A stretch of DNA of 64,000 nucleotides from positions 216,053-280,052 of the forward strand of contig NZ_NEGH01000004.1 of the NCBI RefSeq assembly GCF_002135375.1, in the 5' to 3' direction. The notes below the pieces were generated by a model. The model searched no databases and was not told the origin of the DNA. It worked only from the letters and a program-made list of their open reading frames with translations. The position numbers and the translations under genes are program-made. Positions 47,049 through 59,088 of this stretch are shown here, piece after piece. This stretch comes from Acinetobacter sp. ANC 4558 (lineage in GTDB: Bacteria; Pseudomonadota; Gammaproteobacteria; Pseudomonadales; Moraxellaceae). The stretch's first letter is position 1, and each line of letters starts with the position of its first letter.

Positions 47049-48593
47049 ATGCAACAACTGAATCCATCCGAGATCAGTGCGCTCATTAAACAGCGTATCG
47101 GCGATCTGGACACCAGCGCGACCGCTAAGAACGAAGGAACCATTGTTATGGTTTCCGACGGTATTGTGCGTATTCACGGCCTAGCTGATGCTATGTACGG
47201 TGAAATGATCGAATTCGACGGCGGCTTATACGGTATGGCACTGAACCTAGAACAGGATTCAGTGGGCGTCGTTGTTTTAGGTAACTACTTAAGCCTTCAA
47301 GAAGGCCAAAAAGCTCGTTGTACGGGTCGTGTATTAGAAGTTCCGGTTGGTCCAGAACTTTTAGGCCGTGTCGTAGATGCTTTAGGTAATCCAATTGATG
47401 GTAAAGGCCCTATCGATGCTAAATTAACGGATGCTGTTGAAAAAGTAGCTCCAGGTGTAATTTGGCGTCAATCAGTGGATCAACCTGTACAAACTGGTTA
47501 TAAATCAGTAGATACAATGATTCCTGTAGGTCGTGGTCAGCGTGAGTTGATCATTGGTGACCGTCAAACTGGTAAAACAGCAATGGCGATCGATGCGATC
47601 ATCGCTCAGAAAAACTCTGGCATTAAATGTGTATATGTAGCAATTGGTCAAAAACAATCGACAATTGCTAACGTTGTGCGCAAGCTAGAAGAAACTGGCG
47701 CAATGGCGTATACAACTGTTGTAGCAGCAGCTGCAGCTGATCCAGCAGCAATGCTGTATTTAGCTCCGTACTCTGGCTGTACAATGGGTGAATACTTCCG
47801 TGATCGCGGTGAAGATGCACTGATTATTTATGATGACTTGTCTAAACAAGCTGTCGCATATCGTCAAATTTCATTGCTTTTACGTCGTCCACCAGGTCGT
47901 GAAGCATATCCAGGGGACGTGTTCTATTTACATTCACGCCTACTTGAACGCGCTTCTCGTGTATCTGCGGATTATGTTGAGAAATTCACGAATGGTGAAG
48001 TTAAAGGCCAAACAGGTTCATTAACTGCATTACCAATCATTGAAACTCAAGCAGGTGACGTATCTGCATTCGTACCGACAAACGTAATTTCAATTACAGA
48101 TGGTCAGATCTTCCTTGAAACATCATTATTCAACGCAGGTATTCGTCCTGCTGTGAACGCAGGTATTTCGGTATCTCGTGTTGGTGGTTCAGCGCAAACT
48201 AAGATCATCAAGAAATTGTCTGGTGGTATCCGTACTGCTTTAGCACAATACCGTGAATTGGCAGCGTTTGCTCAGTTTGCTTCTGATCTTGACGAAGCAA
48301 CACGTAAGCAACTTGAACACGGCCAACGTGTAACTGAGTTAATGAAGCAAAAACAATATGCTCCTTACTCAATTGCAGACCAAGCTGTTTCAGTTTATGC
48401 ATCTAACGAAGGCTATATGGCTGACGTAGAAGTGAAGAAAATCGTAGACTTTGATGCTGCGTTAATTGCTTACTTCCGTTCAGAAAATGCTGCGTTAATG
48501 CAAAAAATCGATGAAACTGGTGATTATAACAAAGACATCGAAGCTGCAATCAAAGCAGGTATTGAAAGCTTTAAAGCGACTCAAACTTACTAA
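47049..48593 (+). CDS. atpA: ATP synthase subunit alpha
   Basis: 514 aa. P-loop GDRQTGKT and the alpha-specific [17 protein letters not shown] are intact. ATG 47049 has GAGGT upstream; an earlier frame from 47034 is not needed. Confidence 0.98.
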   Translation: MQQLNPSEISALIKQRIGDLDTSATAKNEGTIVMVSDGIVRIHGLADAMYGEMIEFDGGLYGMALNLEQDSVGVVVLGNYLSLQEGQKARCTGRVLEVPVGPELLGRVVDALGNPIDGKGPIDAKLTDAVEKVAPGVIWRQSVDQPVQTGYKSVDTMIPVGRGQRELIIGDRQTGKTAMAIDAIIAQKNSGIKCVYVAIGQKQSTIANVVRKLEETGAMAYTTVVAAAAADPAAMLYLAPYSGCTMGEYFRDRGEDALIIYDDLSKQAVAYRQISLLLRRPPGREAYPGDVFYLHSRLLERASRVSADYVEKFTNGEVKGQTGSLTALPIIETQAGDVSAFVPTNVISITDGQIFLETSLFNAGIRPAVNAGISVSRVGGSAQTKIIKKLSGGIRTALAQYRELAAFAQFASDLDEATRKQLEHGQRVTELMKQKQYAPYSIADQAVSVYASNEGYMADVEVKKIVDFDAALIAYFRSENAALMQKIDETGDYNKDIEAAIKAGIESFKATQTY

Positions 48594-48681
48594 GTTTCAA
48601 CTTTGTTGAATTTAGTATTGGTTTGGTTCACGGATCAACCTTCGGAAGCTCGAAAGGGCTTTCGAATACTAGGTTAAGCGT

Positions 48682-49551
48682 ATGGCAAATTTAAAAGAAA
48701 TTCGCGCCAAGGTAGCTAGTATCAAAAGCACGCAGAAGATTACTCGCGCGATGCAGATGGTAGCAGCTTCTAAGATGCGTCGTGCGCAAGAGCGCATGGC
48801 TCAAGGCCGTCCGTATGCCGAAAATATGCACCGTGTAATTGCTCATTTGGTACAAGCGAATCCTGAATATAAACACCGCTATATGGTTGAACGCCCAGTA
48901 AAACGCGTTGGCTATATCATTGTTTCTTCAGATCGTGGCCTTGCTGGTGGTTTGAACATCAACTTGTTCAAAAAAGTGGTAAAACACGTACAACAGCAAC
49001 AAGAGCAGTCAATTGAAGTTCAATTTGCTTTAATTGGTCAAAAAGCGGTTTCGTTTTTTAAAAACTACGGCGGAAAAGTTCTTGGTGCAACTACAAACGT
49101 AGGTGATACACCAAGCCTTGAACAGTTATCTGGTTCTGTACAGGTGATGTTGGATGCATTTGATAAAGGCGAGTTAGATCGTATTTATCTTGTATCAAAC
49201 GGCTTTGTCAATGCCATGACTCAAGATCAAAAAATCGAACAACTTGTTCCTTTAGCTGCTGCTGAAGAAGACAAGAATCTTAATCGTCAATATGGTTGGG
49301 ATTATATCTATGAGCCAGAAGCTGAAGAGCTTTTAAATGGCTTATTGGTTCGTTATATCGAGTCTGTGGTATATCAAGGTGTGATTGAAAACATCGCATG
49401 TGAGCAGTCTGCGCGTATGGTTGCAATGAAAGCTGCAACGGATAACGCAGGTGATCTTATTAAGAGCCTACAACTTATTTACAACAAGCTGCGTCAAGCC
49501 GCGATTACTCAGGAAATTTCTGAAATCGTTGGTGGTGCCGCTGCCGTTTAA
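48682..49551 (+). CDS. atpG: ATP synthase subunit gamma
   Basis: 289 aa, central rotor. [20 protein letters not shown] at the N-terminus and [15 protein letters not shown] at the C-terminus are typical. It is separated from atpA by 88 bp, a longer gap than others in the operon. Confidence 0.98.
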   Translation: MANLKEIRAKVASIKSTQKITRAMQMVAASKMRRAQERMAQGRPYAENMHRVIAHLVQANPEYKHRYMVERPVKRVGYIIVSSDRGLAGGLNINLFKKVVKHVQQQQEQSIEVQFALIGQKAVSFFKNYGGKVLGATTNVGDTPSLEQLSGSVQVMLDAFDKGELDRIYLVSNGFVNAMTQDQKIEQLVPLAAAEEDKNLNRQYGWDYIYEPEAEELLNGLLVRYIESVVYQGVIENIACEQSARMVAMKAATDNAGDLIKSLQLIYNKLRQAAITQEISEIVGGAAAV

Positions 49552-49565
49552 CATTATTAGTTTGA

Positions 49566-50975
<1,410 letters not shown>

Positions 50976-51002
50976 TTAGCTGCTCTAATTTAGGAGATTC
51001 TC

Positions 51003-51422
51003 ATGGCGACGATGCAATGTGATGTTGTAAGTGTTCAAGAGTCTTTATACTCTGGCACAATTACTATGCTAATTGCTAAAGCTGCTGGCGGTGAGATTGG
51101 TGTTCTACCAGGTCACACACCGTTAGTAACTTTGCTCAAGCCAGGCGCAATTCGTGTTTTGCTTGAAAATGGTACAGAAGAGTTAATCTATGTATCTGGT
51201 GGTGTTCTAGAAGTTCAACCTCATGTCGTGACGATTCTTGCAGATACTGCAGTTCGTGCTCATGACTTAGATGAAGCTGCAATTGTTGAAGCACGTAAAC
51301 ATGCTGAACAATTGCTAGCAAATCAAAAGAGTGATTTGGACTCAGCTGCTGCTCTTGCTGCTTTGGCAGAAACAGCTGCACAATTGGACACAATCCGCAA
51401 AATCAAAAACCGTGCTCTATAA
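51003..51422 (+). CDS. atpC: ATP synthase subunit epsilon
   Basis: 139 aa. N-terminal beta-sandwich (VVSVQESLYSGTITMLIAK, GEIGVLPGHTPLVT) and C-terminal helical hairpin (85-139). Last gene of the operon, followed by a strong terminator. Confidence 0.97.
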   Translation: MATMQCDVVSVQESLYSGTITMLIAKAAGGEIGVLPGHTPLVTLLKPGAIRVLLENGTEELIYVSGGVLEVQPHVVTILADTAVRAHDLDEAAIVEARKHAEQLLANQKSDLDSAAALAALAETAAQLDTIRKIKNRAL

Positions 51423-51439
51423 GACACAGTTTGAGATTG

Positions 51440-51467
51440 AAAAACCGCCTGAGAGGGCGGTTTTTTT
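51440..51467 (+). terminator. atp operon terminator
   Basis: AAAACCGCC / GGCGGTTTT stem with a TGAGAG-type loop and eight T. Confidence 0.92.
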
Positions 51468-51580
51468 CACAAAAAGAAAACAATAGTTGTTCAATTGATT
51501 AATAGTTAAACATAGTTAATATATTAATTTGTAATCTTTAAACTAAAATTAGTAAGACCAAATTGACTAAATGTTTTCTT

Positions 51581-52066
51581 ATGAAGATCAAACTTATTTT
51601 ATCATTATTATGTACATTGGCTTTTGTTGGATGTGCTTCAGTTCCCAAAGCAGATCAGACAGAATCTCAAAAATTGAAAAATACTCAAGTATTAGCTCAA
51701 GGAAAATCGGGTATTTATGTTTATAGAAATAATAGTTATCAAGGAGCAGCATTAAAAAAAGATATTTGGATTAATGGTGAGTGTCTAGGAGAGAGTTCTA
51801 AAGGTATTTTCTTTTATAAGGAAGTTGATGGTGATCAAGACTATATTATCTCTACTGAGTCAGAGTTTTCACCGAATCATCTGACATTGGCAGTTCAATC
51901 GGGACAGAACTATTATATTCAACAAAAAATTAAAATGGGTGTAGTAGTTGGTGGTGCAAAATTAGAAAAAGTAGATGAGGTGCAAGCTCAAAAAATAATT
52001 TCTCAACTAGATTTAGGTGTGCAGGGACATTGTAGTAAACAACATATTGAATTACCTAAAAAGTAG
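51581..52066 (+). CDS. DUF2846-like lipoprotein
   Basis: 161 aa. Type II signal peptide ends FVGC (Cys about residue 18). The body GKSGIYVYRNNSYQGAALKK then DIWINGECLGES with a beta-rich pattern fits DUF2846 lipoproteins of unknown function. ATG 51581 is chosen; the frame also has a TTG at 51563. Stand-alone gene after the atp terminator. Confidence 0.78.
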   Translation: MKIKLILSLLCTLAFVGCASVPKADQTESQKLKNTQVLAQGKSGIYVYRNNSYQGAALKKDIWINGECLGESSKGIFFYKEVDGDQDYIISTESEFSPNHLTLAVQSGQNYYIQQKIKMGVVVGGAKLEKVDEVQAQKIISQLDLGVQGHCSKQHIELPKK

Positions 52067-52206
52067 AAATAAGATACATGAATCTGTTGGTAGTAGATTT
52101 TTTACCACCAACAGAAAATAAAAATGAATAAAAAAGATGTGGTTTATAAAATTATTTAACTTATAATTGTGATATAAGTCGCAAAATTAAATAATCATAA
52201 CGAACA

Positions 52207-52664
52207 ATGAAATTTACTATTAAATTTTATCTCATATTTTTATGCGTTGTTTTGTCTGCATGCCAGAGTATACAGTTTGTGACGACCCCTAATTATTCAA
52301 CGGAAGCCGCATTAGTTGCAAATGCTTATAAAAATGGATTGAGCGCAGAAATAAATATTCCTTATCAACAAGCCTACAACCATTTAAAAAGTGCATTGCT
52401 TTTACTACAGAAGAAGAATTGGTATATAGCGATAATCGTTTAGAAGAGCACTTAGAAATGGGTACTATTTTAATTAAGGTTTATCCAAATAAGTTTTTAC
52501 AGAAAACATTGGTTGAAGGGCTTTCTACAGATACAACAAGAATTACTTTATTTTTACCAGAAAAATATCCTTTTGCACAGTCACGATTTAATCGAGATTT
52601 AAAAAGAGCATTAGGACAAGATAAAGTCTGTAATCTCGGTCAAATTATTCCGTCTAATTTGTAA
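52207..52664 (+). pseudogene. Lipoprotein gene split by a one-base frameshift
   Basis: A lipoprotein start (MKFTIKFYLIFLCVVLSACQ, lipobox LSAC) runs in one frame to 52443, while the continuation reads in the next frame to 52664. The switch lies at an A5 tract at 52386-52390: adding one A makes the text run on without a break (NHLKKCIAFTTEEELVYSDN, then RLEEHLEMG) to give about 152 aa. It may be a real null mutation, a phase-variable tract or an assembly/sequencing error. No family recognised. Confidence 0.7.
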
Positions 52665-52778
52665 TTTGTGAACTATTCTCAATACCTACCAAATTCCAAC
52701 CTTATCTATATTAGTATCTTTTTAAATCTAAAAATGTGAATAATCAATTTAGATATACAAAAACAAAGGAGATGTAAT

Positions 52779-53810
52779 ATGGCAAAGTTAATGAAAGCAG
52801 CCGTTGTAACTGAGTTTAATAAACCATTACAAATCATGGAAGTTGAAATACCAAAAGTTTCTGCAGGCAAAGTGCTTGTAAAAGTCATTGCAACCGGTGT
52901 TTGTCATACCGATTTACACGCAATGCATGGGGACTGGCCAATTAAACCGACGCTACCATTTATTCCAGGACATGAAGGTGTTGGGGAAGTGGTTGAAATT
53001 GGTGATGGTATTGATCATTTAAAAGTAGGCGATATTGTTGGTATTCCATGGTTGTATTCAGCTTGTGGTCACTGTGAGCATTGCTATGCAGGATGGGAAA
53101 CACTGTGTAAGTTACAACAGAATTCTGGCTACTCAGTAAATGGAAGCTTTGCTGAATATTGTTTAGCAGATGGAGAATATGTTGGCGTAATTCCAGAAGG
53201 CGTTGATCTATTGGAAATTGCACCAATTCTTTGTGCTGGTGTAACGGTTTATAAAGGTCTGAAAATGACCGAAGCAAAAACAGGTAATTGGGTTGCAATT
53301 TCTGGTATTGGTGGATTAGGCCATGTTGCAGTTCAATATGCAAAAACAATGGGATTCAATGTTGTTGCGATTGATGTCGATGATTCTAAACTGGAGCTCG
53401 CAAAAAGCTTAGGTGCAGATGTTGCTATTAATGCATTAACCACAAATGTTAAAGATGCTGTATTAAATGCAACGGGTGAAGGATGCCATGGCGTACTAGT
53501 AACGGCTGTTTCACCAAAAGCATTTGAACAAGCAGTATCCATTATTCGTCGTGGTGGAACCATGGTATTAAATGGTTTACCACCAGGTAAATTTGACTTG
53601 TCTATTTTTGATATGGTTTTGGATGGTATTACAGTCAGAGGATCGATTGTTGGTACACGTTTAGACTTAAAAGAAGCACTTGAGATTGCAGCAAAAGGTA
53701 AAGTAAAAGCTCATATTAGTGTTGAACCACTTGAAAATATTAATGATATTTTTGAACGTATGGAACACGGGAAAATTGATGGACGTATTGTTGTGGATTT
53801 ACGTCGCTAA
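52779..53810 (+). CDS. adhP: Zinc-dependent alcohol dehydrogenase (AdhP-like)
   Basis: 343 aa, medium-chain zinc dehydrogenase. [15 protein letters not shown] and [12 protein letters not shown] carry the catalytic zinc residues, [15 protein letters not shown] the structural zinc, and [15 protein letters not shown] the NAD-binding loop. It interconverts primary alcohols and aldehydes. ATG 52779 has a strong AAAGGAGATG Shine-Dalgarno. Followed by a strong terminator. Confidence 0.93.
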   Translation: MAKLMKAAVVTEFNKPLQIMEVEIPKVSAGKVLVKVIATGVCHTDLHAMHGDWPIKPTLPFIPGHEGVGEVVEIGDGIDHLKVGDIVGIPWLYSACGHCEHCYAGWETLCKLQQNSGYSVNGSFAEYCLADGEYVGVIPEGVDLLEIAPILCAGVTVYKGLKMTEAKTGNWVAISGIGGLGHVAVQYAKTMGFNVVAIDVDDSKLELAKSLGADVAINALTTNVKDAVLNATGEGCHGVLVTAVSPKAFEQAVSIIRRGGTMVLNGLPPGKFDLSIFDMVLDGITVRGSIVGTRLDLKEALEIAAKGKVKAHISVEPLENINDIFERMEHGKIDGRIVVDLRR

Positions 53811-53829
53811 TTTTCTAACAAACGTAAAC

Positions 53830-53862
53830 AAAAAGCCAACTTCATATTAAAGTTGGCTTTTT
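53830..53862 (+). terminator. Terminator after adhP
   Basis: AAAAAGCCAACTT / AAGTTGGCTTTTT with a 6-7-nt loop; may also serve the convergent peroxidase gene. Confidence 0.85.
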
Positions 53863-53888
53863 GTTGAATGCTAAAAATTTAAGGAGGC

Positions 53889-54431
53889 TTATTTGCTTAA
53901 TTCGTTGTTGATTGCATCAACAATACGTGCATCATCAGCTGCAATATCTGGTGCAAAACGCGCAACGATCTCACCTTTTTTATTGATTAAAAATTTTTCA
54001 AAATTCCATAAAACTTCTGGAGGATTATTTGGGGTTAAACCATAATCTACTAAATTGTCCCACCAAGGACCTTCGCCCTGACGTTCTGGAATGGTTTGAG
54101 TCAATGTTTGGTAAAGAGGGTGTATATCACTTCCAGCGACTGAAATTTTTGAAAAAAGCGGGAAATCAACTTGATAATTAATAGAACAGAACGCTTGAAT
54201 TTCTTCATCCGTTCCAGGTTCTTGCTCTAAAAAATTATTTGCTGGAAAACCTAAAATTTCTAAACCATCTTCTTTTTTTGCTTGATAGAGTTTTTCTAAA
54301 CCTTCATATTGTGGTGTTAATCCGCATTTAGATGCAACATTTACAACTAATAAAACTTTACCTTCGTATTGGTTCAGTGTTACCTCATTTCCTTGAATGT
54401 TCTTAACTGGAATATTGTATATAGATGTCAT
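53889..54431 (-). CDS. Glutathione peroxidase-family thiol peroxidase
   Basis: 180 aa. VNVASKCGLTPQYEGLEKLY holds the peroxidatic Cys (Cys36), GFPANNFLEQEPGT the GPx Gln/Asn motif, and WNFEKFLINKKG the Trp site. Most bacterial members use thioredoxin as reductant. Cytoplasmic, no signal peptide. ATG 54431. Confidence 0.94.
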   Translation of the reverse strand: MTSIYNIPVKNIQGNEVTLNQYEGKVLLVVNVASKCGLTPQYEGLEKLYQAKKEDGLEILGFPANNFLEQEPGTDEEIQAFCSINYQVDFPLFSKISVAGSDIHPLYQTLTQTIPERQGEGPWWDNLVDYGLTPNNPPEVLWNFEKFLINKKGEIVARFAPDIAADDARIVDAINNELSK

Positions 54432-54727
54432 GTCCTAATCCTTAAATAAATTTTCATAAAGAGTTTTATATGGATTTTTCTGAAACGACAAGGTGTATAT
54501 CTTCAGGTTTAAAAGATTTTTGTAAGTATTTTATTTATATTGCAACGCAGATTTCATTATTTGAATCAATTCATTTTAAATATCATATTAAATTTATAGA
54601 TTTAGTTAAAAGCCTCAAAGAAGATTATTATTATGAGTATTCAGTTGAATAAACAATTTAAAAATTGATTTCATTCTTTTATGAAATTGTCCAAGATAGA
54701 GTCTGTAAAAATTTTAGTTTGAAAAAA

Positions 54728-55612
54728 ATGGTGTCTGGAAATAAAAATATACATATAGCGATTATTCTTCCATTGATTGCAGTATTCATTTGGTCTTTGA
54801 ATATTGCCATTACCCGTTATGTGACAGAATTTATATCTCCTGCAAGTATTAGTTTTTACAGATGGTTTGTTGCTTTTATTGTGTTAACACCATTTTTATT
54901 ACCACGCGTCTGGAAACATCGAAACTTAGTCAAGCCACATTTAGGTCAACTTGCTGTATTAGCAGCATTCGGTATGGTGTTATATCAAGGGCTTAGCTAT
55001 AGCGCAGCACATTATACCTCTGCAACGAATATGGGAATTATTAATGCATTTATTCCCGTATTTACGATTTTTGTCTCTATTTTTATCTTAAAAGAATGGC
55101 CCAATCGGTTTGCGGTGCTAGGCAGTATTATTTCGTTCAGTGGGTTATTGTTGGTGATTACCCAAGGGAGTTTTTTAAATTTACTGCAATCAGCCAATTT
55201 TATTGGTGATGGGTTAATGATCATTGCAGTATTTTTCTATGCATTTTATGGTGTTTTTTTAAGAAAATGGCAATTGCAAATTCCATTGTTCGTTAGTTTA
55301 TATATACAGATTAGCTTTGCAGTTCTATATCATATTCCTTTTATTCTTTGGCTAGGGTTAGATCCTATTACTGCTGAGAATGGATGGAGTGTTTTATATG
55401 CAGGAATTTTTCCATCTTTAATTGCACCTTTGGTTTGGATGCTGGCTATACAAAATTTAGGACCGAATAGAACCAGTATTTTTATGAATTTGACACCAAT
55501 TTTTACAGCTATTTTGGCTTATTTTTGGTTAGGAGAATATTGGACAATTTTTCATACACTCGGTACGATTATTGCCATTATTGGTGTTATGCTAGCTCAG
55601 AAAAAAAACTGA
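54728..55612 (+). CDS. EamA-family DMT transporter
   Basis: 294 aa with ten helices in two EamA repeats. LPLIAVFIWSLNIAITRYVT and RTSIFMNLTPIFTAILAYFWLGE match the drug/metabolite transporter family. ATG 54728 is preferred; a TTG at 54665 is in frame but adds an untypical tail. Substrate unknown. Confidence 0.88.
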   Translation: MVSGNKNIHIAIILPLIAVFIWSLNIAITRYVTEFISPASISFYRWFVAFIVLTPFLLPRVWKHRNLVKPHLGQLAVLAAFGMVLYQGLSYSAAHYTSATNMGIINAFIPVFTIFVSIFILKEWPNRFAVLGSIISFSGLLLVITQGSFLNLLQSANFIGDGLMIIAVFFYAFYGVFLRKWQLQIPLFVSLYIQISFAVLYHIPFILWLGLDPITAENGWSVLYAGIFPSLIAPLVWMLAIQNLGPNRTSIFMNLTPIFTAILAYFWLGEYWTIFHTLGTIIAIIGVMLAQKKN

Positions 55613-56052
55613 ATGATCAGATTATTTCTGTGTAACGTCATCAGAAAATATGGCGAACATGATTGTAAATAAAAAATAGGAATGACTATTTTGGTTGTTT
55701 ATTAATCGTTTAATTTGATGTTTAATTTAAAAAAATTAAACAAAGCGTAAAAAATAATTATAAAAATAAGGGAAAACTATTAAAAAAATAGATAGATAAA
55801 TTGAATTCTATAAAAAGAAAATAATTAATAAGACATAATAGCTATGAGAATATAGTTATTATATATTTCTAATCAAAATATGAATAACCGATAATGCTCG
55901 ATATTGAATAACTAAACAATTGAAATACATTGTACTTTTTATTCATAAAGATTTTAGACCCTCTGGATGTGATTAACACATCCTTTTTATGCTCAACTTC
56001 TTCTATAGAGTTGAGCTTTTTTTTATCTAAAGTTTAATATTTTAGAAAATAT
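55613..56052. other. 440-bp intergenic region ending in a double terminator
   Basis: AT-rich and without coding character. The left part has no strong structure. Two adjacent terminator-type hairpins lie at its right end, more than 350 bp from the EamA stop; see the terminator entry. An unannotated plus-strand RNA in this gap is possible but a promoter could not be fixed. Confidence 0.5.
55965..56024 (+). terminator. Two consecutive rho-independent terminators
   Basis: GGATGTG / CACATCC with an ATTAA loop and five T (55965-55988), then GCTCAACT / AGTTGAGC with eight T (55991-56024). Plus-strand orientation; the EamA gene ends 352 bp earlier, so they may close another transcript. Confidence 0.75.
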
Positions 56053-56622
56053 TTAAGCTCGAATAATGACTCCTGTTTCAGCATCAATGATTTGGCTAGG
56101 CTCATGACAGCGTCCTAAATCACCATTTAAGTAATCTACTTGGTGTTTAAAGTAGTAACTGGCCTCTGGGAACGAGCGAGCCGGTTCTAAACCAGCTTTA
56201 TTCGCACTGGTTGAAACAATAAAACCATTAAATGCGTGACATAGAGCAATACATAAAGGATGAGTTGTAACACGAATAGCAACTTTCGGATGATTGCCTT
56301 TAATCCATGTTGGGATATCATCAGTTGCAGGTAAAAGCCAAGTGGTTGCACGTTCAGTCGGTTGGCGATTAGACCAAGAATCGACGACTTTTTTTTGCAT
56401 ATCTTTGTTGAGATTTTTTAATAAATGGTCTACTTGTGAAATATGTCCGGCCAGTAAAATGACGCCTTTTTCAATAGGGCGTTCTTTTAGTTTTAAAATA
56501 TTTTGAAAAGCACGTTCATTATATGGATCACACCCGAGTCCCCAGACAGCTTCCGTTGGATACGCAAGAACGTTCCCATGTTTTAAAATCACGGAAGCTT
56601 CTATTGCTGAGGTTGTCATCAT
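56053..56622 (-). CDS. tsaC: L-threonylcarbamoyladenylate synthase (TsaC/Sua5/YrdC)
   Basis: 189 aa. AYPTEAVWGLGCDPYN near the N-terminus and a C-terminal SFPEASYYFK region with IVSTSANKAGLEP are the YrdC markers; it makes threonylcarbamoyl-AMP for tRNA t6A37. It follows dprA in the same direction after 48 bp, as in many gammaproteobacteria. Double ATG at 56622/56619. Confidence 0.93.
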   Translation of the reverse strand: MMTTSAIEASVILKHGNVLAYPTEAVWGLGCDPYNERAFQNILKLKERPIEKGVILLAGHISQVDHLLKNLNKDMQKKVVDSWSNRQPTERATTWLLPATDDIPTWIKGNHPKVAIRVTTHPLCIALCHAFNGFIVSTSANKAGLEPARSFPEASYYFKHQVDYLNGDLGRCHEPSQIIDAETGVIIRA

Positions 56623-56670
56623 TGGTATGTTGCCTGAATTAAGTAAACTTAAGTGCTATTTTGAACGTTA

Positions 56671-57798
56671 TTAAGCAGAACGACAACGTAAATATAAACC
56701 CGCTTGCTGCAGGCATACACCTAAAAGTTCTAATTCAATTAAATGACTTGTAAGTGTGGCAATATCTAAATTGAGCTGATTTGCAAGTTGATCAATATTT
56801 TTTCCAATCCAATCTAATTCAGCATATAGTTGAATTAAATGCTCAGGAATGGATATTGTTTCTTGAGAAAAAGAAGTTTCTATATTTTGACTATGCCACT
56901 GGGTTGGAAGGGCTAAATCCTCAATAATTTGTTCTGGATGATCCACTAAAATTGCACCTTCACGAATAAGTAAATGGCACCCCTGATGGGATTCACTATA
57001 AATAGGACCAGGTATGGTAAAAATGCTTCGACCTTGTTCTGCTGAAAGTTTGGCTGTAATTAAAGAGCCACTGTCTAAGCCAGCTTCTGTCACAAGTACG
57101 CCCAAACTTAGCCCACTCACTATACGGTTTCGCCTTGGAAAATTTTGTTGAAGAGGTTTAGTTAAAGGCAAAAATTCAGTAATGACAGCACCTTGTTGTT
57201 TAATAATTTCAGTTCGAAGTGATGTATTGTGAGAAGGATAAGTTTGTTCTATTCCAGTTCCCATGACAGCAATGGTTCGATGGTTTTTTAATGCGCTCTG
57301 GTGTGCCACCTCATCAATGCCTTGAGCAAGACCACTTGTAATATAAAATCCTTTATGACTTAAGTAATAAGCAAAATCATATGTGACTTGGCGTCCGTAT
57401 TGACTGGCTTTTCGACCTCCAACAATGGCAATTTGTGGTTGTATTAAAGTCTGAATATTACCTTGCCCAAAAATGATAGGAGGCTTGTCTTCAAAGGGTT
57501 GTAATTGTGTTGGATAATAATGATCTTGTGGCGTTAAAATAAAATCACAATGTTGATGAATATGTTCAAACAAAGTTTGAAGATGTTTTTGAGTTTCTGT
57601 GCTATGTAGTTGTTTGAATCGTTCGATGTGGTTTTTATGAATAGCAAGGTTTTGCCAAATTACAATATTGTCTGGTTTGAGCGCATCTGCAGGTGTTTCG
57701 AAATGATTTACAAGTTTATAGAAGCTCGATAAAGAATGCTGAACCACATACCATAGCGTAATGGTTTCGATATGGTGTTGTGATAAATGATTCAGCAT
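56671..57798 (-). CDS. dprA: DNA-processing protein DprA
   Basis: 375 aa. The Rossmann-like core carries IAIVGGRKASQYGRQ, TSGLAQGIDEVAHQSAL, NFPRRNRIVSGLS and the C-terminal winged helix. It loads RecA on incoming ssDNA in natural transformation. ATG 57798 is used; a TTG at 57813 overlaps the LysM stop as TTGA and cannot be excluded. Confidence 0.92.
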   Translation of the reverse strand: MLNHLSQHHIETITLWYVVQHSLSSFYKLVNHFETPADALKPDNIVIWQNLAIHKNHIERFKQLHSTETQKHLQTLFEHIHQHCDFILTPQDHYYPTQLQPFEDKPPIIFGQGNIQTLIQPQIAIVGGRKASQYGRQVTYDFAYYLSHKGFYITSGLAQGIDEVAHQSALKNHRTIAVMGTGIEQTYPSHNTSLRTEIIKQQGAVITEFLPLTKPLQQNFPRRNRIVSGLSLGVLVTEAGLDSGSLITAKLSAEQGRSIFTIPGPIYSESHQGCHLLIREGAILVDHPEQIIEDLALPTQWHSQNIETSFSQETISIPEHLIQLYAELDWIGKNIDQLANQLNLDIATLTSHLIELELLGVCLQQAGLYLRCRSA

Positions 57799-57809
57799 AA
57801 TTTTATTAC

Positions 57810-58970
57810 TCAATCTTGAATGATAGGAGGTGTTAGCGTCGCATTAACTCGAATGGGAAGCTGACTTTCTAATACATATGCATAGCTAATATGATCAAAG
57901 GTTTGAATAATCATAATTTCGCCAATCACTTCAGTTGGAAGCTGAATTTTTTTATGTGTCTTAGGGTCAGTCGTTATTTGTCCTCGTTGATTAACAGTAA
58001 AAACCTGTCCGACTTTAACACCTTCTAAATGACCTCGATCAATGGAGACGATACTCCGTTTTGCTGCAGCACCGATAGAGTCGTGGATACGAATCACTTT
58101 ACCCTCTAGACTGACATCTTCTGCATATACAGGGTAAAACATGGTTGGATAAAGCACCTCATGTTCAGGAAGAACGCGATAACCTTTACGAATTTCTTGA
58201 TGATATGAATGTGTAATTTCAAGGGTGGTGATATCCTGTTTAGATTGGATCGCAATACCAGATGCGACTTGTGTAAGTTCTAAGCCAGCATTTACTTTGT
58301 TACCTTGTTCATCAAGCAGAATATAAGGTTGACCTTCTGCATATATGCCATAACGTTGACCAATAACTAATCCTAGACCACGTGCATATACATTTTGTCC
58401 TGCGCCTGCAATAACTCTCTCATCGGCCATTCCAACAATATATGGTGTGTTGTTTAAAGAATCTGGGGGGAGGATAAAAGAACGATCAAGCCATTGTTTA
58501 ATATCCTCTAAAGGAATGATAGGTATCGCATTATTTAAAGATTCAATACGAACTTGCGGATAAAGTACTTGTGATTTATTACCACTATAGCGACGAATCA
58601 CTCCATCACAACCATCGCCTTCATCTTTACCAATAATTGGGCGACCTTGATAAGTACACATGAGTAAACGATCACCTGGAAAAATCCAATGTGGATTTTT
58701 GATATATCGATTACTTGCCCAAATTTCTGGCCAACGTAATGGATTATTGAGAAACTTTTTAGCAATTGCCCAAAGCGTATCTCCCTTTTTTACGACATAA
58801 ACATTGGGGGCATTGGCTTTTAAGGTGGGTGGACTTTGATTGCGAATGGGTGCAGCAGTTGTGATTGAAATTAGTCCCAGCCCGACGCTGAAATAAATTA
58901 CAAAAGTTAAAATTTGTTTTTTAAACCCCAAAGCACGAAAAAATGATGTGCCTTTAAAAACTTTTTTCAT
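57810..58970 (-). CDS. LysM-domain protein upstream of dprA
   Basis: 386 aa with an N-terminal signal/anchor helix (about 20-42) and a LysM domain about 53-105 (YVVKKGDTLWAIAKKFLNNP, then WPEIWASNRYIKNP). LysM binds peptidoglycan glycan. The body is beta-rich; its role is unknown but it is the usual neighbour of dprA and def. ATG 58970 has AGGA at 9 nt; a nearby ATG 58976 is possible. Confidence 0.88.
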   Translation of the reverse strand: MKKVFKGTSFFRALGFKKQILTFVIYFSVGLGLISITTAAPIRNQSPPTLKANAPNVYVVKKGDTLWAIAKKFLNNPLRWPEIWASNRYIKNPHWIFPGDRLLMCTYQGRPIIGKDEGDGCDGVIRRYSGNKSQVLYPQVRIESLNNAIPIIPLEDIKQWLDRSFILPPDSLNNTPYIVGMADERVIAGAGQNVYARGLGLVIGQRYGIYAEGQPYILLDEQGNKVNAGLELTQVASGIAIQSKQDITTLEITHSYHQEIRKGYRVLPEHEVLYPTMFYPVYAEDVSLEGKVIRIHDSIGAAAKRSIVSIDRGHLEGVKVGQVFTVNQRGQITTDPKTHKKIQLPTEVIGEIMIIQTFDHISYAYVLESQLPIRVNATLTPPIIQD

Positions 58971-59088
58971 TATCATAATTCCTAAAATTATGTGTAGTTG
59001 CTGTATAATATCGACCTTACACAGATTTTTTTTGATGAAGTATTGTCTTCATTTTGGTTTTATTCAATGGCATAAGTGAGGACGCAAT

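Noticed and set aside
52207..52664. Two separate short genes instead of one broken one
   Set aside because: The second frame has no signal or ribosome site of its own, and both halves join with one added base.
54470..54652. Possible 60-codon ORF (MDFSETTRCISSGLKDFC start) before the EamA gene
   Set aside because: It has an AAAGAG site, but no family resemblance and a composition close to random AT-rich DNA. I would not call it without expression data.
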